From: Gemmatimonadales bacterium
GTDB taxonomy: Bacteria > Gemmatimonadota > Gemmatimonadetes > Gemmatimonadales > GWC2-71-9
Length of the DNA stretch: 48,822 nt
NCBI GenBank assembly: GCA_025934955.1
Contig: JAICWE010000019.1
Span: 1-48,822, forward strand
Direction of reading: 5' to 3'
Shown piece after piece: positions 1 through 8,700 of this stretch. Positions within the stretch are counted from its first letter, which is position 1; each line of letters opens with the position of its first letter. The notes beneath the pieces are model-generated. The model saw only the letters and a list, made by a program, of their open reading frames with translations. It was not told where the DNA came from and did no database searches. Made by a program: the position numbers and the translations under genes.

Positions 1-90
1 ATGCCGGCCCCGCCGGCCAAGCCCGGCGCCGCGCCGGTTCGTCCGACGCCGCTCCTCGGCGCGCCACCGGCCGAACCCGCGGGCGCGTGA
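1..90 (+). CDS. C-terminal tail of an upstream protein (partial)
   Basis: An open frame enters from the left edge and ends at the TGA at 88-90. The visible 29 residues are rich in proline and alanine, look disordered and carry no domain signature. The frame is supported because the TGA overlaps the GTG start of folP in a GTGA arrangement, as at many junctions in this window. In related genomes folP often follows ftsH, and a low-complexity FtsH tail would fit, but nothing here proves it. Confidence 0.5.
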   Translation: MPAPPAKPGAAPVRPTPLLGAPPAEPAGA

Positions 91-1268
91 ATGTCGCGCC
101 GCTAGCGCTCCCTCCGTCCGGCGCCGTGCGCGATGCGCTTCGGCGTCACGGATGGGCGGAGGGCCTCGCGGCCGACGCGGCGAGCGGTCTTGCACCGCTC
201 GCCCTTCTTCTGTCCGACATCCCCACCGATGCGCTCGAGGCGCTGGTGCCGTACGCCGGCCGCCTCGGGCTGGATGTCCTGACCGGCGAAGGCTGGGCGG
301 TGCTGAGCGGCAGCCGCGCGCGACTCGGCGCGCTGGCGCGGCCGTGGACCGTGCCGCCGGCGCTCGCCGAGCTGGCGATGCAGGTGGGCACCGCGCTCCC
401 GGCGGACTCACCCGCGGTGTGGCGCATTGCCGGCGGCGCGATCCCGCTCGATCGGCCGGTCCTCTTCGGCATCATCAACGTCACGCCGGACAGCTTCAGC
501 GACGGCGGCCGACTCGGCGAGGTGGACCCGGCGCGGCGCCACGCCGACCGGCTCGTCGATGACGGCGCGGCGGCGCTCGACATCGGCGGCGAGTCCACCC
601 GGCCCGGCCGCACTGAAGGCGTGCCGCTGGACGAGGAGCTGCGCCGCGTGGTACCAGCCATCGAGGCGATCAGGCGCGATCATCCGTCGGTGCCGATCTC
701 GGTGGACACGGTCAAGTCCGCCGTTGCGCGCGCCGCGCTCGATGCCGGCGCGGCGATCGTGAACGACGTGTCCGCCTTCCGGCTCGATCCACAGAGCGCC
801 GGCATCGCGGCCGAGCGCGGCGCGGGCGTCATTCTCATGCACTCGCGCGGGACGCTGACCGAACTCGCGTCCTACACCCACGCGCGCTATCCCGCCGGCG
901 TCGGCGCCGAGGTGGCCGCGGAGCTGGCTGACGCGATCGAGCGGGCGACCAGCGCCGGGCTCCCCGCCGAGGCGATTGCGCTCGATCCGGGTTTGGGCTT
1001 CGGCAAGACGGTGCCGCAGAACCTCGAGCTGCTCGACGGGCTTGGCGCGCTCCTCCGGCTCGGGCGACCGATCCTCGTCGGCCCGTCGCGCAAGCGCTTT
1101 CTGGGCGAGGTCACCGGACGCGACGTGACCGCGCGCGACGCCGCGACCGCCGCCGCGTGCGCGCTGGCATACGAGCGCGGCGCTCGACTCTTCCGGGTCC
1201 ACGACGTCGCCCCGGCGCGCGATGCGCTCCGGCTGGCCGCGGCGCTCGCCGCGCCGGGCGAGCTCTGA
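87..1268 (+). CDS. folP: Dihydropteroate synthase with N-terminal extension
   Basis: This enzyme condenses 6-hydroxymethyl-dihydropterin pyrophosphate with p-aminobenzoate to dihydropteroate in folate synthesis. The TIM-barrel motifs are clear: GIINVTPDSFSDGG from residue 128 (pterin/pyrophosphate loop), DIGGESTRPG, ISVDTVKSAVARAALDAGA followed by NDVSA, DPGLGFGKT, and GPSRKRF near the end. The protein has 393 residues against about 270-290 for most bacterial enzymes. The excess is an N-terminal region of about 120 residues with no motif I recognise. The GTG start at 87 overlaps the preceding stop by four bases, which suggests translational coupling. Family identity is secure; only the role of the extension is unknown. 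Confidence 0.96.
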   Translation: MNVAPLALPPSGAVRDALRRHGWAEGLAADAASGLAPLALLLSDIPTDALEALVPYAGRLGLDVLTGEGWAVLSGSRARLGALARPWTVPPALAELAMQVGTALPADSPAVWRIAGGAIPLDRPVLFGIINVTPDSFSDGGRLGEVDPARRHADRLVDDGAAALDIGGESTRPGRTEGVPLDEELRRVVPAIEAIRRDHPSVPISVDTVKSAVARAALDAGAAIVNDVSAFRLDPQSAGIAAERGAGVILMHSRGTLTELASYTHARYPAGVGAEVAAELADAIERATSAGLPAEAIALDPGLGFGKTVPQNLELLDGLGALLRLGRPILVGPSRKRFLGEVTGRDVTARDAATAAACALAYERGARLFRVHDVAPARDALRLAAALAAPGEL

Positions 1269-3652
1269 GCGCTTTTGAGGCGGCGCCGGAGCGTGAGCGG
1301 CCGCCCTATGGCGTCGCCGCGCTCGTCTTTCTCGCGGTGCTCGCCGGTTGTGCCGCGACGCTCGCGCCGACGGTGACCTTCTGGGACGCCGGCGAGCTCA
1401 TCGCGGCGACGAAGACGCTCGGGATCCCGCATCCGCCCGGCACGCCGCTGTTCGTCCTCATGGCGCACGTCTGGGCGTCCGCGATTCCGTTCTTCGAATA
1501 TGCGGTGCGGACCAACCTCTTCAGCGCCACGCTCAGCGCGGTCGGGGCCGGGTGCTTCTTTCTCGTCGCGCACGAGTCGCTCCTGCCGCTGGGCGACGGC
1601 CTGAGCGCCCCTGCGCGGTCACGGCTGCCGCTGCTCGGCGGCGCGGCAGCCGCGCTGATCGGCGCGTTCACCTTCACCAATTGGCAGAACTCGAACGAGA
1701 CCGAGGTATACGCCGCGGCCACGTGCAGCATCGCGCTGATGGCGTGGCTCGCGCTGGTGTGGCGGCGACGGCGCGGGACGCCACGCTCATCGCGCATGCT
1801 GCTGCTGATCGTGTACCTCGCCGGCGTGTCGGTCGGAAACCACCTGCTCGCGCTGCTGGTCGGCCCCGCGGTCGTCGCGTTCCTCGTCTCCGCGATCACG
1901 CGTACGCCGCTCGCCGACGCCGGATCCCGCCGCCGCGAGTGGGCCGAGACGGCCGTGGTTGCGGGCACCTGGGCGCTGCTCGTCGGTACCGGTCTCGGCA
2001 ACTCGCGCCTTGCGCTGGTCGGACTGGTCTGCTTCGCCGGGGCGCTCACCTTCGCGCTCCGGGGTCGCGCGCTTCCGTTCGCACTCGCGGCGCTGATCGT
2101 AGCCGCGGTCGGCATGAGCTCGTATCTCTTCCTGTTCCTCCGCTCGGCACAGCACCCGATGCTGAACGAGGCCGATCCGTCCAGCTGGCATTCGCTGGTC
2201 GCCGTGATCGGCCGGGCGCAGTACCCGGTGCGAACGCCGCTCGACGATCCGACGCAGGTCCACGGCGCGCAGAACGCGGGGCGGAGTCTCCGGATCATCT
2301 GGCTCCAGCTCCAGAATTACGTGCTCTACTTCGACTGGCAGTGGGCCAGGACGCTGGGCCGCGGCGCCGCGGGCACGCCGGGCCGCTCGCTCGTGAGCAT
2401 CGTCTTCCTGCTGCTCGGCCTCCGCGGCGCGGCGCTCCAGCGCCGGACCGATCGCGATGCGTGGTGGCTGCTGCTGCTGCTCTTCCTCGTGACCGGTCTG
2501 GGGCTGCTCGCGTACATGAACTTCCGACCCGGCTTCAGTCAGGGGTGGGATCTCTACCCGAACCCCGGTGATCACGAGGTCCGCGAGCGGGATTACTTCT
2601 TCGTGGTGAGCTTCGTGGTCTGGGGGCTCTGGGCCGGCATGGCGCTCGCCGGCATCGTCCGCGGCGGGCTCGAACGGGTGGGCCGAGCGCGCGCACTGGC
2701 GTGGGCGCCGCTGGCCATCGCGCTGGTACCGCTGACGCTCAACTGGCGCGAGGCCGACCGACAGCACGGCCGCGACGCCCGCCTCGCCGCTGATTTCGCC
2801 TATGACCTGCTCAACTCGGCGCCGCCCTACGCCGTGCTCTTCACCTACGGCGACAACGACACCTTCCCGCTCTGGTGGGCGCAGGAAGTCGAAGGCATCC
2901 GACGCGACGTGGTCGTGGTCTGTCTCGCCCTGGCGCAGACCGACTGGTACATGCGCAAGCTCCGCGACGACGTTCAGCGGCCGCTCGATCCTGCCGCGCT
3001 GCCGCGGGTGTGGCGCGGGGCCGCGGGCCGTCCGCCGACCTGGCCGCTGCACGCGTTGACCGACGGGGCCATCGACAGTCTTGGCGGCGGCTATTACGCG
3101 CGCGCCGCCGACACGATCCGCATCGGCCCGGTGTGGCGGGTGCTCGCGCCCGGCACATTTCTCTATCCCGACGATCTCCTCTCGCTCGCGGTGGTGCAGC
3201 AGAACCTGGGGCGGCGTCCGTTGCTCTGGGCGAGCACCACCGGCAACGACTTCGGCGGGTTCGGCCGCTGGGCGGTGCAGCAGGGGCTGGCCTCCCGGCT
3301 CGATCCGGCGGCCGCCGAAGGTCCCGGGCTGCCGCGCCCCGGTGTGCTCGGGTCGCCGGTGGATCTGGTGCTGCAGCAGCGGCTCATCTGGGATACCTAC
3401 CGCTACGCGCGCCTGCTTCAAGGCGACAACGGCGAGCTCGAGACCACGAGCCGCAGCATCGCCATGACGCTTGCGGGGCCGTTCACCCAGTCCGCGCTGA
3501 TCTACCAGGCACGCGGCGACACCGCGGCGATGCGGCGGAACCTGGAGCGCGCCGCGCAGCTCGGGCCCAACCCACAGCTTCGCCAGGCGCTCGCCGAGCT
3601 GCGGCTTCGCGGCGCAGCTCCGGCCCTGAGCCCCGACTCCGTCCCCCGCTGA
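1265..3652 (+). CDS. DUF2723 polytopic membrane protein (TMEM260-like, putative glycosyltransferase)
   Basis: This is a large multi-spanning membrane protein with the DUF2723 signature near the N-terminus (TFWDAGELIAATKTLGIPHP) after a first hydrophobic helix. About ten further hydrophobic segments follow, then a soluble part with DNDTFPLWWAQEVEGIRRDV and a short TPR-like tail. DUF2723 is related to GT-C type transferases such as TMEM260, so a lipid-linked sugar transferase role is likely but unproven; donor and acceptor are unknown. The start is doubtful. The frame is open from an ATG at 1157, deep inside folP, but the hydrophobic N-terminus begins only after the folP stop. A CTG at 1265 would overlap that stop as CTGA, and the next standard start, a GTG at 1337, falls inside the first helix. 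I chose 1265 on context. Confidence 0.85.
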   Translation: MSAFEAAPERERPPYGVAALVFLAVLAGCAATLAPTVTFWDAGELIAATKTLGIPHPPGTPLFVLMAHVWASAIPFFEYAVRTNLFSATLSAVGAGCFFLVAHESLLPLGDGLSAPARSRLPLLGGAAAALIGAFTFTNWQNSNETEVYAAATCSIALMAWLALVWRRRRGTPRSSRMLLLIVYLAGVSVGNHLLALLVGPAVVAFLVSAITRTPLADAGSRRREWAETAVVAGTWALLVGTGLGNSRLALVGLVCFAGALTFALRGRALPFALAALIVAAVGMSSYLFLFLRSAQHPMLNEADPSSWHSLVAVIGRAQYPVRTPLDDPTQVHGAQNAGRSLRIIWLQLQNYVLYFDWQWARTLGRGAAGTPGRSLVSIVFLLLGLRGAALQRRTDRDAWWLLLLLFLVTGLGLLAYMNFRPGFSQGWDLYPNPGDHEVRERDYFFVVSFVVWGLWAGMALAGIVRGGLERVGRARALAWAPLAIALVPLTLNWREADRQHGRDARLAADFAYDLLNSAPPYAVLFTYGDNDTFPLWWAQEVEGIRRDVVVVCLALAQTDWYMRKLRDDVQRPLDPAALPRVWRGAAGRPPTWPLHALTDGAIDSLGGGYYARAADTIRIGPVWRVLAPGTFLYPDDLLSLAVVQQNLGRRPLLWASTTGNDFGGFGRWAVQQGLASRLDPAAAEGPGLPRPGVLGSPVDLVLQQRLIWDTYRYARLLQGDNGELETTSRSIAMTLAGPFTQSALIYQARGDTAAMRRNLERAAQLGPNPQLRQALAELRLRGAAPALSPDSVPR

Positions 3653-3719
3653 GCCGGCGTCCGGGGAGCCGGGCTCCGCGCCTTCTGTTGAGCCGATCGC
3701 GGGTCTATTTTCGAGGGCT

Positions 3720-4415
3720 ATGACGCCGCCAGACCTTGCCGGCCGGCTCGCCCGGGTGCGTACCGTCATCCACGAGCGGCAGGTCGCGGCGGGGTGGACC
3801 CATCCGGTGCAGATCGTCGCCGTCACCAAGACGCACGGCCCCGAGGCGGTGCGCGCCGCGGCGGCGGCCGGCCTCGGCGCGGTGGGGGAAAACCGGGTGC
3901 AGGAAGCGCTGGCCAAGCAGGACGCGACGGGCGATGTCGCGATCGCATGGCATCTGATCGGCTCCCTCCAGCGCAACAAGGCGCGGCATGTGGTCGGGCG
4001 GTTCGCGTTGATCCATTCGGTGGATCGCGCCGACCTGGCGCAGGAGCTCGATCGCCGCGTCGCGGCGGAGGGCGCCGGCCGCCGTCAGGCGGTGCTGGTG
4101 CAGGTGAACTGCTCCGGCGAGCGGCAGAAGGGCGGTACCGAGCCGGCCGCGCTGCCGGAGCTGCTCGACGCGCTGGCGCCGCTCACGGCGCTCGAGGTCC
4201 GCGGCCTCATGACGATGGCGGCGCTCACCGGCGACGTGGCGGAGCAGCGGCGCGCCTTTCGCCAGCTCCGCGCGGTGCGCGACGAAGCGGAGGCGCGGGG
4301 CCATCGGCTGCCGGAGCTGTCAATGGGGATGTCCGGGGATTACGCGGCAGCGGTGGAGGAGGGGGCCACGATCGTGCGACTCGGAACGGCGCTGTTTGGA
4401 GAGCGCGAGCCATGA
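3720..4415 (+). CDS. yggS: YggS family PLP-binding protein (PLP homeostasis)
   Basis: This cytosolic PLP-binding protein of the YggS/PROSC family helps control free pyridoxal phosphate and amino-acid balance and has no known catalytic reaction. The PLP lysine is K37 in AVTKTHGPE. It is followed by GLGAVGENRVQEAL, HLIGSLQRNKARHVV and HSVDR, and the phosphate-binding end SMGMSGDYAAAVEEGATIVR with LGTALFG. The length of 231 residues is normal. The ATG at 3720 has a GAGG four bases upstream and follows a 67-base gap. The stop overlaps the divIVA start as ATGA. In Firmicutes the orthologue ylmE also lies beside divIVA and ileS, which supports the assignment. Confidence 0.95.
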   Translation: MTPPDLAGRLARVRTVIHERQVAAGWTHPVQIVAVTKTHGPEAVRAAAAAGLGAVGENRVQEALAKQDATGDVAIAWHLIGSLQRNKARHVVGRFALIHSVDRADLAQELDRRVAAEGAGRRQAVLVQVNCSGERQKGGTEPAALPELLDALAPLTALEVRGLMTMAALTGDVAEQRRAFRQLRAVRDEAEARGHRLPELSMGMSGDYAAAVEEGATIVRLGTALFGEREP

Positions 4416-4927
4416 CCGACGACAGCTTTCAGCTCATGCCGCACGACGTACGCGCGCAGCAGTTCGCGCGCGTCATGCGCGGGTACGCGCCGCTCGAGGT
4501 CGACGAGTTCAAGGCCCGCGTCGCCGAGGCGCTCGACCGGATGCTCCGCGAGCGGCTCCAGGCGGAAGAGCGGCTCCGGTCGGCGCAGGAGCAGCTCAAC
4601 GCGTTCCGCGAGCGGGAGCGCGCGCTGAACGAAGCGCTCGTGGCCGCGCAGCAGCTCCGCAGCGACTCCCGCGCGCAGGCCGAGCGCGAGGCCGACCTCG
4701 TGCTGCGCGAGGCACGCGCCGAGGGCGAGCGGATCGTCGAGCGCGCGGCGGTGGACGAGCGCCGCGTCCGCGAGTCCGCCGACACCGCCGCGCGGCAGTT
4801 CAGTGCCTACATCGCGGGCTTCCGCAGCCTGCTGCACCGCCAGCTCGCCGAGCTGGAGGTGCTGGAGGGTCACTCGCGCACCATCGTCGAGGTGCAGGCG
4901 GAGACACTGGAGCGCGCGGCGCGGTGA
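4412..4927 (+). CDS. divIVA: DivIVA-domain cell-division/polarity protein
   Basis: This 171-residue protein has a DivIVA N-terminal membrane-binding domain: LMPHDVRAQQFARVMRGY then LEVDEFKARVAEALDRM. It matches the family pattern of a charged D-x-R-x2-F motif followed by RGY and VDEF. The rest (about residues 45-150) is a long charged coiled coil rich in E, R, A and L, as expected for a self-assembling scaffold at curved membrane. The frame is open further upstream, but that stretch overlaps yggS and is a high-GC artefact. The ATG at 4412 overlaps the yggS stop as ATGA and immediately precedes the conserved motif. The stop overlaps the next gene as GTGA. It probably marks poles or division sites. 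Confidence 0.92.
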   Translation: MTDDSFQLMPHDVRAQQFARVMRGYAPLEVDEFKARVAEALDRMLRERLQAEERLRSAQEQLNAFRERERALNEALVAAQQLRSDSRAQAEREADLVLREARAEGERIVERAAVDERRVRESADTAARQFSAYIAGFRSLLHRQLAELEVLEGHSRTIVEVQAETLERAAR

Positions 4928-5751
4928 CGGCGTCGATCGAATCCGCGCTCGCCGCGGCCGATGTCGTGCGCGACCGCACCACGCTCCGGCCCGAGATCGC
5001 CATCATCCTGGGCACCGGCCTCGGCGGGCTGACGCGCGAGATCGCGGTGCGGGCGCAGATCCCATACGCCGAGCTGCCGGGGTTCCCGCGCCCGACCGTC
5101 GAGTCGCACGCCGGACGCCTGTTGCTCGGCACGCTGGCGGGCCGGCCGGTGGTCGCGATGCAGGGACGCTTTCATCGCTATGAGGGTTACGACCTCCAGC
5201 AGGTGACGCTTCCGGTGCGCGCGCTCGGCGCGCTCGGCGCGCGAACGCTCATCGTCTCCAACGCCTGCGGCGGGATGCACCCGCTCTGGAATGCGGGTGA
5301 TCTCGTGCTGCTGGCCGATCATCTGAATCTGCTGCTGGACAATCCGCTCATCGGCCCGGCCGACGAGCGGATCGGGCCGCGCTTCCCGGATCTCTCGGCT
5401 CCGTACGACGGCGAGCTGCGGGCGCTGGCGCGGAGCGCCGCGCTCGAGCTCGGGATCACGCTTCGCGAAGGTGTGTACGCCGCAGTGCCGGGGCCGAGCC
5501 TCGAGACCCGCGCGGAATACCGCATGCTCCGCGCGCTCGGCGCCGACGTCGTGGGCATGTCCACGGTGCCGGAGGTGATCGCGGCGGTGCAGGGAGGTAT
5601 GCGGGTACTGGGGCTCTCGCTCATCACCGACCTCTGTCTGCCCGACGCACTCGAGCCGGCGAGCATCGAGCGCATCATCGCGACCGCGGGCGCGGCGGAG
5701 CCGTCGCTCACGCGGCTGGTCACCGCGGTGGTGGAGCGGCTCGGCGCATGA
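4924..5751 (+). CDS. Purine nucleoside phosphorylase, trimeric family
   Basis: This 275-residue enzyme splits purine nucleosides with phosphate to give base and ribose-1-phosphate (purine salvage). Visible motifs are IILGTGLGGL (phosphate loop), VESHAGRL (phosphate/catalytic histidine), MQGRFHRYEGY, SNACGGMH and VPGPSLETRAEYRMLRALGA, which carries the base-binding glutamate, followed by VVGMSTVPEV. The usual base-contacting asparagine (ITN) is aspartate here: D236 in SLITDLCLPDALEP, a variant I have also seen in Bacteroidetes-type enzymes. The GTG at 4924 overlaps the divIVA stop by four bases. The same frame stays open far upstream, but that part is a shadow of divIVA. It sits between divIVA and ileS, where Firmicutes have no such gene. 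Confidence 0.93.
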   Translation: MTASIESALAAADVVRDRTTLRPEIAIILGTGLGGLTREIAVRAQIPYAELPGFPRPTVESHAGRLLLGTLAGRPVVAMQGRFHRYEGYDLQQVTLPVRALGALGARTLIVSNACGGMHPLWNAGDLVLLADHLNLLLDNPLIGPADERIGPRFPDLSAPYDGELRALARSAALELGITLREGVYAAVPGPSLETRAEYRMLRALGADVVGMSTVPEVIAAVQGGMRVLGLSLITDLCLPDALEPASIERIIATAGAAEPSLTRLVTAVVERLGA

Positions 5752-8700
5752 CGTATCCGGTCTGGCCCGACCTGAGCGCCGACGCGCTGGAGCAACAGCA
5801 GCTCGCCCGCTGGAAGGAGGAGCACCTCTTCCAGCGGACGCTCGACGCGACACGCGACGGCCCGCCGTTCGTGTTCTACGAGGGCCCGCCGACGGCGAAC
5901 GGCCGTCCCGGCATCCACCACGTCTTCGCGCGGACGATCAAGGACCTGATCTGCCGCTATCAGGCGATGCAGGGGAAGCAGGTCACCCGGATCGCCGGCT
6001 GGGACACGCACGGACTCCCGGTGGAGATCGAGGTGGAGAAGGAGCTCAGGCTCACCGGCAAGAAGGACATCGAGCGCTTCGGCGTGGCGGAGTTCAACGC
6101 GCGCGCGCGGAGCAGCGTCTTCCGCTACCAGTCGGAATGGGAGAATCTCTCCGACCGGATCGGGTACTGGCTCGACTATGCCCACCCGTACGTCACCTGC
6201 AGCAACGACTACGTCGAGAGCGTGTGGTGGCTGTTGCACCGGCTGCACGGCAAGGATCTGCTCTACCGCGGGCATCGCGTGCTGCCGTACTGTCCGCGCT
6301 GCGGCACGGTGCTCTCGAGTCACGAGCTGGCGCTCGGGTACGAGGAGGTGACCACGAACTCGGTATACGTCACCTTCCCGCTCGAGTCCGACCCCTCGCG
6401 CCAGCTCCTGATCTGGACCACGACACCGTGGACGCTGCTGAGCAACGTCGCCGTCGCGGTGCACCCCGATCTCGAGTACGGCGAGTACCGGGTGGGCGAC
6501 CGCACGCTGATCCTCGCGACCGCGCGCGCCGCCGCGCTGTCGAGCTCGGCGCAGAAGGGCGCCCCCACGTTCGCCGAGCTGGGCGCGTTGCGCACCTTCC
6601 CGGGACGCGAACTCGTGGGACTCCGCTACCAGCGCCCGCTCGACGTGGTGCCGCTGCCTGACGATCGCGTCTCGCGCATCGTGGTGGCGGGCGACTTCGT
6701 AACGGCCGAGGACGGCTCGGGGCTGGTCCACATGGCGCCGGCCTTCGGCGCAGACGACTACGCGGCGGGGCAGCGGCACAATCTGGCGCTGGTGCGACCG
6801 GTGGCGGCGGACGGGACGTTCACCGGCACGTCGTGGCCCGAGATCGAAGGCCGGCTGGTCACCGCGAAGGAGACGAACGATCTCATCCTCGCGCGCCTCA
6901 AACAGGACGGGCGCTGGCAGCTGACGCAGCCGTACAGCCACAGCTACCCGCACTGCTGGCGCTGCTCCAGTCCGCTGATCTACTACGCCCGCGACAGCTG
7001 GTTCGTGCGCACCTCCGCGGTGAAGCAGCGCATGCTCGAGCTCAATGCCGGGGTGGACTGGCATCCGCCCGAAATCGGGAGCGGACGCTTCGGCGAGTGG
7101 CTCGCCAACAACGTCGACTGGGCGCTCTCGCGCGATCGCTACTGGGGCACGCCGCTCCCGGTATGGGTGTGCGACAACGATCCCGACCACGTCGAGGTGA
7201 TCGGCAGCTACGCGCAGCTCGCCGAGCGGTGGGGCCGCGCGCTGCCGGCGGAGTTCGATCCGCACAAGCCGCAGATCGACGACTACAGCTGGGCGTGCTC
7301 GCATCCGGGCTGCCACGGTCTCATGCGCCGTGCGCCGGAGGTGATCGACACCTGGTTCGACTCGGGTTCGATGCCCTACGCGCAGTGGCACTACCCGTTC
7401 GAGCACCAGGCCGAATTCGAGGCGCACTTCCCGGCGGACTTCATCTGCGAGGGCGTGGACCAGACCCGTGGCTGGTTCTACTCGCTGCTCGCGATCGCGG
7501 CGACGGCGTTCGACAGCCGGGCGTACAAGCACGTCATCGTGAACGAGCTGGTGCTCGATCCCGACGGGCAGAAGATGTCGAAGACCAGGGGCAACGTCGT
7601 CAACCCGTGGGATGTGATCAGCGAGTTCGGCGCCGACATCGTGCGGGTGTACCTGCTGGCCTCGAGCCAGGTGTGGCTGCCGAAGCGATTCGATCGGCGT
7701 ACCATCCCCGAGGTGGCGGGCGGCTTCTTCACCACGCTCCGGAACACCTATCTGTTCTTCCAGCGGTACGCGGAGGACACGGTCTCGCCTCCGCCGCGGC
7801 AGCAGCGGCCGCTCGCCGACCGCTGGATCCTGAGCCGGCTCGCCGCGACGGTGGACGCGGTGCATGCGGCCTGGGGCGGGTACGACGTGACGACCGGTGT
7901 GCGCGCCATCATGGATTTCGTGGTAGACGACCTGAGCAACTGGTACGTGCGACTCAACCGCGCCCGCTTCTGGGCGCCGGACAGCTCGGCCGACCCGGCC
8001 GCGGTCGCCACGCTGCGCGACGCACTCGAGACGGTGGCGCGGCTGCTGGCGCCGGCGGCGCCGTTCGCGAGCGACTGGCTGCATCGCGCGCTCGCCTGCG
8101 AGTCGGTACACCTGGCGCGGTTCCCCGAGGCGAACGGCGCGCGGGAGCCCGCGCTCGAGGACGCGATGGACGCGGTGCGGCGGCTGGCGTCACTGGCGCG
8201 GGCCGCGCGCGAGGCGGGGAAGCTCCGCGTGCGGCAGCCGCTGGCGCGGATGCAGATCGCCGTGCCGCCCGCGGTGCGCGGGGCCGAGCTGGACGCGCTG
8301 CTGGAGCTGCTGCGCTCGGAAGTCAATGTGCGGGCCGTCGAGGTGGTCGCGGCCGACACGGACCTTGTGCGGCTCCGCGCACGCGCCAATTTCAGGTCCC
8401 TCGGGAAGCGGTTCGGGAAGGATACGCCGCGGGTGGCGGCCGCCGTGGCAGCGCTCGATCCGGAGGTCCTGCGCCGGCTGGAGACGGGCACCTCGGCGAC
8501 GGTCGCGGTGGACGGCCGCGAGTGCCGCATCGAATCGGACGACGTCGTGGTCGAGCGCGAGGTGACGAGTGACTGGCTGGTGCAGAGCGATGGGCCCTTC
8601 GTCGCGGCGCTCGACCCGCACCTCACCGACGCGCTTCGGAGTGAGGGGCTCGCGCGCGAGCTGGTGAACCGGGTGCAGCGCGCCCGCAAGGACGCGGGCT

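Noticed and set aside
3683-3711. Possible promoter before yggS (TTCTGT-17-TATTTT)
   Set aside because: The -35 matches only two of six positions, and the start site would fall almost on the ATG, which already has a Shine-Dalgarno. Too weak to list.
3794-4411. Extended N-terminal frame before divIVA (and likewise before PNP, rluD, cheW, cheD)
   Set aside because: The upstream parts overlap genes with clear motifs and are arginine/alanine-rich shadow. Conserved motifs begin right after the ATGA/GTGA starts.
7572-7586. KMSKT in IleS as a damaged KMSKS motif
   Set aside because: The last position of the KMSKS loop varies (S or T) in functional class I synthetases, so this is not a defect.
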